The position numbers and the translations under genes are program-made. Below the pieces are notes generated by a model. The model was not told where the DNA came from, made no database searches, and saw nothing but the letters and a program-made list of their open reading frames with translations. Positions 39,488-48,197 of a stretch of 64,000 nt of DNA are shown here, piece by piece (position 1 is the stretch's first letter; each line of letters opens with the position of its first letter). Origin of the DNA: an uncultured Eubacteriaceae bacterium (GTDB taxonomy: Bacteria > Bacillota > Clostridia > Peptostreptococcales > Anaerovoracaceae); NCBI GenBank assembly GCA_903789635.1, contig CAIFEY010000008.1, forward strand, positions 1 to 64,000. Reading direction: 5' to 3'.

Positions 39488-40087
39488 AAATTACCTGTAT
39501 ATACAGTGCACAGCTATGAAAAACCGCGATTTCCTCCTTCTGGTGGAACGAGCTTTGCAAAATTCCACAATAGCGTAAAAATGGCGTCCCTGCGCAACAG
39601 TCTCTGGACGCCGTCTATTCTTATAGATTTACCATCATTGCAATTTATTGTGCGCCCTGAAGATTGTCTCCTTTTCGCACCGTTTTCAGGCAAAATATCC
39701 TCCGTAACGGAGCAAATTCATACACTCAACACAAGTATTCAGTTAATTCAAGTACTTGTTTGCCGCCGCAGACGCTGCCAGGCCGCCTCCGGACAACCTC
39801 AGGATCGCTCGCGGACCATTTTCATGTCAAAACTGGCCCACTTTAAATTGTCAGACTCCTTCACTGCGTTTTTGACGGCAAAATAGTTACGCCATAGCTT
39901 CAAATCATACGCATTGCTGAACTTCGGAAAACTCGTTCTACCAAAATTACAGATTTGGCTTATTGCAGGAAAATGAACGGCCGGAATGCTTCTCCGGGAG
40001 TTTCTCGATTGATATTATCAATGGATACAGGATACAAACACCCTTCAGCCCCGCTGAAGCAGTAAGGTCAGAAAAATTTTGTCAATA

Positions 40088-40123
40088 ATAAAAACAGGAC
40101 ATCCGCCATTCAGCGAATGTCCT
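40088..40123 (-). terminator. Rho-independent terminator after nifU
   Basis: Minus strand GGACATTCGC-TGAATG-GCGGATGTCC followed by TGTTTTTATT. Confidence 0.8.
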
Positions 40124-40171
40124 TGAAATCTCTCGTTTTCAACAGTCAGCGTTTCCGCCGGGGCGCGCCTC

Positions 40172-40621
40172 TTACAGGTGCGTAACCTCGTCCGGAGCGG
40201 TTCCGTGATCGTTAGGGTCGAAGCCGTCCAGCTCAGCGTAGTGCTTGCCGTGCTTCTGCGCGTAATCGTAGATCGCGTGCTTCAGTGCATCCTCCGCCAG
40301 TACGGAACAGTGCAGCTTGACGTTCGGCAGTCCGCCGAGACGATCGACGATGCTCTTGTTCGTGATCTTCAGCGCATCCTCAACCTTCTGTCCGATGACC
40401 ATGGTCGTAGCCATGCTGGAGGAAGCGATCGCACTTCCGCATCCGAAGGTCTTGAACTTGCAGTCGGTGATGACGTCGTTCTCGTCAACCTTGATCTGTA
40501 CCTGCATCATGTCTCCGCAGGCCGGGCTTCCGTAGATTCCCGTTCCGTCTGCGTCCGGAATCTCTCCGATGTTTCTTGGGTGCATGAAATGGTCCATTAC
40601 TGTATCGTTATATAATCCCAT
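40172..40621 (-). CDS. nifU: IscU/NifU N-terminal-type Fe-S scaffold
   Basis: DHFMHPRNIGEIPDADG; GSPACGDMM; KTFGCGSAIASSS; KLHCSVLAEDAL. Confidence 0.95.
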   Translation of the reverse strand: MGLYNDTVMDHFMHPRNIGEIPDADGTGIYGSPACGDMMQVQIKVDENDVITDCKFKTFGCGSAIASSSMATTMVIGQKVEDALKITNKSIVDRLGGLPNVKLHCSVLAEDALKHAIYDYAQKHGKHYAELDGFDPNDHGTAPDEVTHL

Positions 40622-40865
40622 AGTTGTTCATCCTCTCTGTTCATATCCCTCCGGCGCTTGGAACCGCCGGTGTTAATCATTTTTGTCCACAGCCATTATA
40701 CACTAATCCGGTCGGAATTAAACATTCCGTGTAATTTTCTGTGGGACAAAGCCCTCACCTTCCAGGAAGGTACCCGCACTGCCGGTATCCGGCAGATCAG
40801 GCCGGTCACTGGGCGCGTCGGCTTTGCCGCTGCATTCCTCCCGGAAAAGCCCTGAAAATGCCGGC

Positions 40866-42032
40866 TTACAGCATTGTGATCTCGCGCAGGCGCTCAGCAA
40901 CCTTCTTCATGCAGTCGACGACGTAGTCAACGTCTTCCTTGGTCGTGAAATCGCCGACGGTGAAGCGGATGGAGCCGTGGATGGTCTCCGGGTCGACGCC
41001 GATTGCGGTCAGGACGTGCGACGGGTCCAGGCTCTTGGACGAGCAGGCGGATCCGGTGGAAACCGCGATGCCCATGCTGTCCAGCAGGAGCAGGATCGAC
41101 TCACCCTCGATGCGCTTGAACGTGATGTTCGCGTTGCCCGGGTGGCGCTTGCTGTGGTCGGTCGGGCCGTTCGCTACGCAGTCCGGAATCTCCTTCAGGA
41201 TGCGGTCCATCAGGTAGTCACGCAGCTCGCTGCAGTGCTTTCTGTGCTGCTCCAGATTCTTCTCCGCGAGCTCTGCCGCAGCGCCGAATCCGACGATTCC
41301 TGCGAGGTTCTCTGTGCCTGCACGCTTTCCGTTCTCCTGCGCGCCGCCGTGGATGAAGCTCGTGATCTTGACGCCGTGCTTCATGAACAGTCCGCCCTCG
41401 CCCTTAGGTCCGTAGATCTTATGGGAAGAGAAGGACATGAAGTCTACGTCCAGGTCCTTGACGTCGATCGGCACGTTTCCGAGTGCCTGTACGGCGTCTG
41501 TATGGAAGAGGATGCCGTGCTTGTGCGCTACCGCAGCCAGTTCCTTGATCGGCTCTACCGTTCCGATCTCGTTATTGACAAACATGATGCTGACCAGAAT
41601 CGTGTCCGGGCGGATCGCCTTCTCGAGGTCGGCAGGGCTGACGAATCCCTCGTGGTCGACCGGCAGGTAAGTTACCTCGAAGCCGTGCTTCTCCAGATAT
41701 TCGCCCGTGTGCAGAATCGCATGGTGCTCGATCTGTGTCGTGATAATGTGCTTGCCTTTATTCTTAAGCTGATCGGCAACGGACTCCAGAACCCAGTTGT
41801 CGGACTCGCTCCCGCCGCCGTCAAAATATACCTCAGATGGCATCGCACCGATCAGGTGTGCGACCTGTGCCCTTGCCTTCTCTACGGCCGCCTTCGCCTC
41901 AAGTCCGATCGTGTACAGACTGGACGGGTTGCCGAAGTTCTCCGTGAAATATGGAATCATCTGATCGAGGACTTCCTTCTTGACCGGCGTGGTCGCGGAA
42001 TAGTCCATATATACTCTTCTGGTTTCGCTCAT
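40866..42032 (-). CDS. nifS: Cysteine desulfurase
   Basis: VYMDYSATTPV; TQIEHHAILH; SFSSHKIYGPKGEGGLF; STGSACSSKSLDPSHVL. Confidence 0.95.
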   Translation of the reverse strand: MSETRRVYMDYSATTPVKKEVLDQMIPYFTENFGNPSSLYTIGLEAKAAVEKARAQVAHLIGAMPSEVYFDGGGSESDNWVLESVADQLKNKGKHIITTQIEHHAILHTGEYLEKHGFEVTYLPVDHEGFVSPADLEKAIRPDTILVSIMFVNNEIGTVEPIKELAAVAHKHGILFHTDAVQALGNVPIDVKDLDVDFMSFSSHKIYGPKGEGGLFMKHGVKITSFIHGGAQENGKRAGTENLAGIVGFGAAAELAEKNLEQHRKHCSELRDYLMDRILKEIPDCVANGPTDHSKRHPGNANITFKRIEGESILLLLDSMGIAVSTGSACSSKSLDPSHVLTAIGVDPETIHGSIRFTVGDFTTKEDVDYVVDCMKKVAERLREITML

Positions 42033-42253
42033 CTTGAAAATCTCCCTCCTGAAGTACTTTGTATCAAGTACTCTGTGTACGTTATTTGTACCTTGTTGCT
42101 TATACCTTCTTAAACGCCCGGTTAAACCGCCAAACCCCAAAAAATTTAACAAAACCCGAAAAAACCTATATTTAGCGTATGTAAATGTAAAAAGATGCCA
42201 GAACGCGGCATATTCCGCCGCTCCGGCATCTCATCATTTCCCTGTTCTCTTGT

Positions 42254-42553
42254 CTACGACAAAGTCTCGACTTCGACTTCTTCCACCGTCTCTGCTGTTT
42301 CGACGGCATCCGCGGTTTCCACCGTCTCGACTGTTTCGACCGTTTCGGCTGCAGCCCCGGTCCCGCGTCCGGCCTTCACCGGCGCGTCGACGATCTCGAT
42401 CCGGTCAAGCTGCGCGCGGAGATTCTCCTTAAACGAGTCGATATACGCCCTGCGCAGGAACTTCTGCTCCTCGCGCTCCTCGGCCGTCAGTCCGACAGAC
42501 TTCGACTTGTGAGCCAGCTCGTTGATCCTGTTGATCTGTTCCTTTGTAACCAA
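42254..42553 (-). CDS. DUF896 (YnzC-like) protein with low-complexity ETVETVETAD tail
   Basis: INRINELAHKSKSVGLTAEEREEQKFLRRAYIDSFKENLRAQL; RBS AGAGGTGA placed for a TTG start at 42553 (ORF track start 42580). Confidence 0.8.
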   Translation of the reverse strand: MVTKEQINRINELAHKSKSVGLTAEEREEQKFLRRAYIDSFKENLRAQLDRIEIVDAPVKAGRGTGAAAETVETVETVETADAVETAETVEEVEVETLS

Positions 42554-42733
42554 ATGATTCACCTCTTTCTTGCTGATCATCTGGTATTATACCACACGCC
42601 CCGCCGTCGAATCCATTTGCTTCGATGAATCCGGCGGATTCGTCAAACTCATTGACCAATCAAATCCGCTGAGCCCGCCGAACCGTTCAGTCCGTCAGTC
42701 CGTCATACCCGTTAATCCCGCCAGTCCGGCGAA

Positions 42734-43732
42734 TCAGTTAGACCCGCCGAAACGGCTGAAATCATCGAACCGATCGCAGCTTCCGTCCGCCACCCTGACC
42801 ACGCGCGTTACCCGGTCGCCCGGCATCTCCGAACCCGTGCCCGGCCTGCCCGGCATACAAAAAGGTAGGGAATCAGGCATCCTGGAGCTCGCGCCGTATG
42901 CCTCGATTCTTCCGCAGTCTGCTCCGGCGCCGTGTCCTCCAAAGCGGGCTCTCCTGCTCCAGTCCGCAATCTCCTCCTGCAGGTACTGGCAGGCCAGAAC
43001 ATGGATCAATCGCTTGTTTGTCGGCTTGCCGGAAATCTTTCCGTCGGTCGCGCGGAAGAAGAACCGCTGCATCTCCGGAGACTTCCAGGTCTTATTGAGC
43101 CACCTCCTGATCGCCATATCGATGCAGTTCTCCGTCGTCCCGTAGCGTTCCGAAAGCACCGGATACACATCCTTATACAGGACGCAGACCGCGTGATCTC
43201 TGAGGCAGTCCGCGTAGACCTTCAGCGTGTCGAAGAAGTACCGGCATCCCACCATGTCGGAATTCCGGAAGATCCGCATGAGCTCGGCGCTGTGGTGGAA
43301 GAAAATGCTCGCATCCCAGAACCGCTCGTCTTCCAGGCCGATTTCACACTCCAGCCTGCAAATTTTTCTGTATAGATGGTCATCCTGCTCCTGCTCAGCC
43401 TCCTGCTCGGCGTTCCTCCACCACATCGAGTCGTGGATCCACCGATCAACCTCCGGATCGCGGGATACCGCGCTCCTAAAATACTTGGATACATGAACGC
43501 CGTGTTGATTATGTCCCGTGCATCCCATATTTCTTGGATTTTCTGGGCATCCTGGACTTTCTGTACTTCCTAGGCTTCCCATGTTCCCCGAATTTCCTGG
43601 GAATCCCGCATTTTCAATGTTCTCAGTATTGCCTGGAACGATTGAAATTACCGGCACCCCGTATGTTTTCTCTCCTTTCCTTACGGCGTCGCTGCCTCCG
43701 CCGATTCTGTTCACCTCTGCTCCTCCAGCCAT
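42734..43732 (-). CDS. Spo0A C-terminal-like DNA-binding protein without receiver domain
   Basis: VLYKDVYPVLSERYGTTENCIDMAIRRWLNKTW...KPTNKRLIHVLACQYL resembles the Spo0A effector domain. Confidence 0.65.
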   Translation of the reverse strand: MAGGAEVNRIGGGSDAVRKGEKTYGVPVISIVPGNTENIENAGFPGNSGNMGSLGSTESPGCPENPRNMGCTGHNQHGVHVSKYFRSAVSRDPEVDRWIHDSMWWRNAEQEAEQEQDDHLYRKICRLECEIGLEDERFWDASIFFHHSAELMRIFRNSDMVGCRYFFDTLKVYADCLRDHAVCVLYKDVYPVLSERYGTTENCIDMAIRRWLNKTWKSPEMQRFFFRATDGKISGKPTNKRLIHVLACQYLQEEIADWSRRARFGGHGAGADCGRIEAYGASSRMPDSLPFCMPGRPGTGSEMPGDRVTRVVRVADGSCDRFDDFSRFGGSN

Positions 43733-43923
43733 GTCATCCTCCTTTCTGGTTGGTGGTATTATTCATTACATATTCATCCATATACATCGTCTAATTCCTA
43801 TCTGATTCTCCTTTGCATATTTATGCATACCAGGATCTGAGCGAATATAAATGCATAATAATACACTGCATCACTCGTAAACATTTTAAGCCCCTCTCCG
43901 CCGCTCTCGCGGCCTTTTACATG

Positions 43924-44622
43924 CTATACGGTAATCTGGTTCTCAAGCTTCTCAAAAGTCTTATCTCCAATGCCTGAGACGTTTTTCAGGTCTTCCTTCT
44001 TCTGGAACGGCCCGTTTTCCTCGCGGTACTTGACGATCGACTCGGCGGTGACCGGCCCGACGCCGTTGATCGCCTGCAGCTCGATCACATCCGCCTGGTT
44101 GATGTTTACCAGAGCAGTATTCTGTGAACTGCCCGTCGCTCCCGCGGCGCTTCCGCCCTGCCCTCCTGCGGAGTTCTGACCGGTTCCGCTTCCGGAGTCT
44201 GCCTTCTCGGCGATGAAGACCTTCTGCCCGTCCGTCACCTGCGCGGCCATATTCAACGACTGTGTATCCGCCTTCTTCGTCAGCCCGCCTGCCATGTCAA
44301 TAACCTCGAAGAGCCGCGTACCGGATTTGACCCTATACACACCCGGATTAACCACAGCACCGTCGATGTCGACGTAGAATTTAGAAGCGTTTTCCCCTGA
44401 CTCACTCGCTCCATCCGTCTGCGCATCGCCGTTAGACGATCCGACCGTCTCCTCCTGGACTTCCGTCCCCGCCTTCGCGGACGACTCTGTGATCGTCGAG
44501 CTTCGCCCGTTCAGCATAAAAAACGCAAACGCGGCGGCCACGAACACGGTCACCGCGATGATCAGGATCTTCTTATGATTCTCCTGCTCCCAGCGTTTTA
44601 GATTCTGCAGCTTCTGTTCCAT
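43924..44622 (-). CDS. comEA: ComEA-family DNA-binding protein (SLBB + helix-hairpin-helix)
   Basis: N-terminal TM; VDIDGAVVNPGVYRVKSGTRLFEVIDMAGGL; VNINQADVIELQAINGVGPVTAESIVKYREENGPF. Confidence 0.93.
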   Translation of the reverse strand: MEQKLQNLKRWEQENHKKILIIAVTVFVAAAFAFFMLNGRSSTITESSAKAGTEVQEETVGSSNGDAQTDGASESGENASKFYVDIDGAVVNPGVYRVKSGTRLFEVIDMAGGLTKKADTQSLNMAAQVTDGQKVFIAEKADSGSGTGQNSAGGQGGSAAGATGSSQNTALVNINQADVIELQAINGVGPVTAESIVKYREENGPFQKKEDLKNVSGIGDKTFEKLENQITV

Positions 44623-44804
44623 GTACATCCCTCCCCTTATATTTCCAGAACTGACCTGCTTCCAATAGACCAACATATTCCAAAACTTACGGTGACATCA
44701 TCATAACGTCTGTAAAATCTGAAATCAACACTTCCCCATAGCAAAGTGGAGAACCTCCCGCTTTAAGTGACGAATCCCGCACATTTCATAAGAGGGTAAA
44801 AAAA

Positions 44805-44867
44805 CAGACAGGCTGCCCGCACCCAAGCGCGACACGAAATCGCGCTTGGACGGGCAGCCTGCCTGTC
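44805..44867 (-). terminator. Strong terminator after the DUF2344 gene
   Basis: Long inverted repeat AGACAGG..CTGCCCG..CAAGCGCGA / TCGCGCTTG..CGGGCAG..CCTGTCT with minus-strand TTTTTTT. Confidence 0.8.
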
Positions 44868-45030
44868 TAAGGTATGTTATTAATTGTTTTTTCTATCAGT
44901 CCGAGAAGCGAACTGTGCAGCGAACCGCCGCGCACCGAAACATTCCGACCGAAGGACGGAACCTCAACCTCCGGCATACGTTCCAGCCAAGCGGCATCTA
45001 AGCGGCGGCCTTCTCATCGGAAATGGGCGC

Positions 45031-45759
45031 CTAGCGCACGCCTCCGTAGAGCTCCTCGAGCTCTGAATCCTCCGGGAAGTGCAGGCACTTTCTGCAGACC
45101 TCGATCTGGTAGCGCGGCACGTCGATCCCCGTGAATGCCTCGAACGATTCGATTACGAGCTCCGGGCTCAGGTTCGACTGACTACCGCAGTCCAGGCGGA
45201 CGTTCAGCTGCAGGAGATTCCGTTTCAGGATCTCGACGCCCTCCCCGCCTTCCGAAGGGACCGCCTCCATGCTGCGGATCTTTCCGCGGATGTCGACTTC
45301 CTTCTTCTCCTTCGACTTCTTCTGACGCTTCATGACCAGGATCTGCTCCTGCGCCAGGTAGTCGCGGACGACCGCGTCGTAGCTTCTGTCATAGAACGGC
45401 ACTGGGATCAGGATCTCGTAGTCCGCCGCCGCGACCAGTCCGGCCAGCGGCTTCCTCTCGGTGACCGGCAGAACCGCTGTGACCTGCATGCCCTGGGGCA
45501 TTTTGTCGCGGAGGAGGCCTAAGATCACTTCCGTCTCATACGGCTCATCCGTGCTGAACTCCAGAATTTCCGCCTCCGCAGAGTAGCCGAGCGAGAGCGG
45601 CTGGGCAAAACTCATCAGCGGGTGCGGATTGAATCCGTGGCTGTAGCTCAGCGCGACCCCGGCACGGCGGAACGCCCTCTTGAACAGGCGCTGCATGTCC
45701 AGATGCGATGTATATTTACTGTATCCTTCTTTTTTGAAAAACAGGACGTATTTACTCAT
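45031..45759 (-). CDS. TIGR03936/DUF2344 radical SAM-associated protein
   Basis: KYTSHLDMQRLFKRAFRRAGVALSYSHGFNPHPLMSFAQPLSLG. Confidence 0.9.
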   Translation of the reverse strand: MSKYVLFFKKEGYSKYTSHLDMQRLFKRAFRRAGVALSYSHGFNPHPLMSFAQPLSLGYSAEAEILEFSTDEPYETEVILGLLRDKMPQGMQVTAVLPVTERKPLAGLVAAADYEILIPVPFYDRSYDAVVRDYLAQEQILVMKRQKKSKEKKEVDIRGKIRSMEAVPSEGGEGVEILKRNLLQLNVRLDCGSQSNLSPELVIESFEAFTGIDVPRYQIEVCRKCLHFPEDSELEELYGGVR

Positions 45760-45770
45760 TCCACACCCCT

Positions 45771-48152
45771 TTACTTCATTTCCGTCTCACGAGCGGTGCT
45801 TCCGGCATAGATTCCGCCCAGCGGGCAGTCCGTCCGGCGCGCGATTCCGCAGCCCGTGCAGCCTTCCCTGCAGTCGTTCGTGATCGTTTCCGTCACCGCG
45901 CGCTCCGCCTCGAGCTTCAGGTAAGCCTTGGAAACACCCGATTCGATCAGATCCCACGGCAGAACCTCGTCGTACGGCCTCTGCCTCTCCGTGTAGAAGC
46001 GGTAGTCGATCCACCAGTCGGAGAGCGCCTTCTCCCAGACGTCCTTCTTGAAATACTCCGTCCAGCCGTCCAGCAGGCATCCGCCCTCGTGCAGCTTCAG
46101 CAGCAGCTCCCCGCATCTGCGGTCGCCCCTCGCCAAAATCGCCTCGCACGTGCTGACGATGTCCTCGTGGTAGGTCAGGCGCACGCCCTTGATGTGCAGG
46201 ATCTTCTCGAGGTAGATGTGCTTCTCGCGGAAGTCCTCCGTGGAAGGCTGCGCGATCCACTGGAACGGCGTGTGTGCCTTAGGGACAAAGTTCGAGACGC
46301 TCACCGTAATATTGAGTCTGCCGCGCTCCCCGGATTCCCGGAAGATGCGCATGATGTTCCGGCAGATCTCCGCCATGCCGTCGAAATCCTCGTTCGTTTC
46401 GGTCGGGAGTCCGTCCATGAAGTAGAGCTTGATCTTTCTCCAGCCCAGGCGGACCGCCTGATCGACCGCGTCGTAGATGTCACTCTCCGTGATGCCCTTG
46501 TTGATGACATCGCGCAGGCGCTGCGAACCGGCCTCGACCGCGAACGTCAGCCCCGACTTCTTGTACTTCTGGATCTCGTTCAGGACGTTGAACGAGAACG
46601 AGTCCAGACGCAGCGAAGGCAGGGACAGCGACGTGTTGTGCGCGCTGCAGAAGTCCATCAGCCTGGTCGCGAGCGACTCGAAGCTGGAATAGTCGCTGGT
46701 CGACAGCGACAGGATGGACAGCTCGTCGTGACCGGTGTTCTCGATCTGCTTCTTCGCGAGCTCGAGGATCTTCTCCTCGCTGCGCTCCCTGACCGGGCGG
46801 TAGATCATGCCCGCCTGGCAGAAGCGGCAGCCGCGCGAGCAGCCGCGGAACGTCTCCACAACCGCGCGGTCGTGGACCGTCTTGATGATCGGGACGATCG
46901 GCTTCTCCGGATACGGGAGCTTGTCGACGTCCGGGACCAGGGCCTTCCTGACCTTGTCCGGCGCGCCGTCCCAGGTCTTCTCAATCTCGGCAATCGTGCC
47001 GTCCTCATTGTAGACAGGCTCGTAGAACTGCGGGATGTAGATGCCGTCGACGCCGGAGATTCTCTTGAGGTAGTCCTCCTTAGACTCGTGGTTCTGCTTC
47101 GCCTTCTCGTACTCCTGAAGGACGAACGGCAGGACCTCCTCACCGTCTCCGATCATGAACAGGTCGAAGAAGTCGGCGAGCGGCTCCGGGTTGAACGCGC
47201 AAGGGCCTCCCGCGACGATCAGTGGGTCGCTGTCCGTGCGGTCCTCTCGCTTCAGCGGAATCCCCGCGAGACTCATCATGTCTAAGATCGTCGGGAAACT
47301 CATCTCGTACTGCAGCGTAAATCCGAGCACGTCCATCTGGTTCACCGGCGTGTGCGTCTCTAGCGTGAACAGCGGGAATCCGTGCTTCTGCATCAGCTCG
47401 CGCATATCCGGGGCAGGCTCGAACACGCGCTCGCAGTAGATATCATCGTACGAATTGGTCAGGCTGTACAGGATCTGCAGGCCCATGTAGGACATGCCGA
47501 TCTCGTAGAGGTCCGGGAACGCGAACGCGAAGCGGATTCCGACCGATTCCGGATCCTTCACGACCATGTTCGTCTCGCCGCCGATGTACTGCGCCGGAAG
47601 CTGGACCTGCTTGAACAGCTCATCCAGGGACGGCTGGAACAGGGAATCGATCGTGCAGCCGATCGCCTCCTCCACCTCGTCCATGAAGGCTCTGATCTCC
47701 GATTTTCCGCGAAGGATGCTCTGCGTGCGCTCCTCGCTCATCCCCTTCTTGTGGATGAGGTAGTCCATGCGCTCGTCGAGCCCGACGTATGCGTGCTCCT
47801 TCACGAGGCGGTCGCCCAGGCAGACCATGTCGAGCTCCGTCGCATCCTTCAGCGAAGTCAGGCGATGGCGCATGTGGCCGCGGACGATGCCCGCCTCTTC
47901 CGGATAACCGATGCTCTCCAGAATTTTGGCGCCCTCCTCCGCGTGCGGCTCCTGCAGGCGCACGACGTCGTGAATCAGACCGCTGACCCGGATCTTCTCC
48001 AGGTCAAAGTTATAACCGTGCCGGTTCAGCTGGCTCGCGATGACGACTGCCGTGTCGCTGACCGCCCTGCAGTGCTGCTTGATATGTTCCGGCGTTTCAT
48101 ATTTCCGAAACAGTTCGTAGCATTCTTTTTCTGTAAGTCTGTTTTTCTCCAT
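45771..48152 (-). CDS. TIGR03960-type B12-binding/radical SAM protein with N-terminal HD domain
   Basis: HD residues (QHCRAV, LIHDVVR, GDRLVKE), then PAQYIGGETNMVVKD and radical SAM CSRGCRFCQAG. Confidence 0.88.
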   Translation of the reverse strand: MEKNRLTEKECYELFRKYETPEHIKQHCRAVSDTAVVIASQLNRHGYNFDLEKIRVSGLIHDVVRLQEPHAEEGAKILESIGYPEEAGIVRGHMRHRLTSLKDATELDMVCLGDRLVKEHAYVGLDERMDYLIHKKGMSEERTQSILRGKSEIRAFMDEVEEAIGCTIDSLFQPSLDELFKQVQLPAQYIGGETNMVVKDPESVGIRFAFAFPDLYEIGMSYMGLQILYSLTNSYDDIYCERVFEPAPDMRELMQKHGFPLFTLETHTPVNQMDVLGFTLQYEMSFPTILDMMSLAGIPLKREDRTDSDPLIVAGGPCAFNPEPLADFFDLFMIGDGEEVLPFVLQEYEKAKQNHESKEDYLKRISGVDGIYIPQFYEPVYNEDGTIAEIEKTWDGAPDKVRKALVPDVDKLPYPEKPIVPIIKTVHDRAVVETFRGCSRGCRFCQAGMIYRPVRERSEEKILELAKKQIENTGHDELSILSLSTSDYSSFESLATRLMDFCSAHNTSLSLPSLRLDSFSFNVLNEIQKYKKSGLTFAVEAGSQRLRDVINKGITESDIYDAVDQAVRLGWRKIKLYFMDGLPTETNEDFDGMAEICRNIMRIFRESGERGRLNITVSVSNFVPKAHTPFQWIAQPSTEDFREKHIYLEKILHIKGVRLTYHEDIVSTCEAILARGDRRCGELLLKLHEGGCLLDGWTEYFKKDVWEKALSDWWIDYRFYTERQRPYDEVLPWDLIESGVSKAYLKLEAERAVTETITNDCREGCTGCGIARRTDCPLGGIYAGSTARETEMK

Positions 48153-48197
48153 ACTGATATTGCTGCTCCTTCACGGAAATCGGAATTCCGCATTCGT

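Noticed and set aside
39506-39886. 126-aa plus-strand ORF between lipoprotein and nifU
   Set aside because: No clear RBS, no family signature, overlaps repeat/structured noncoding DNA.
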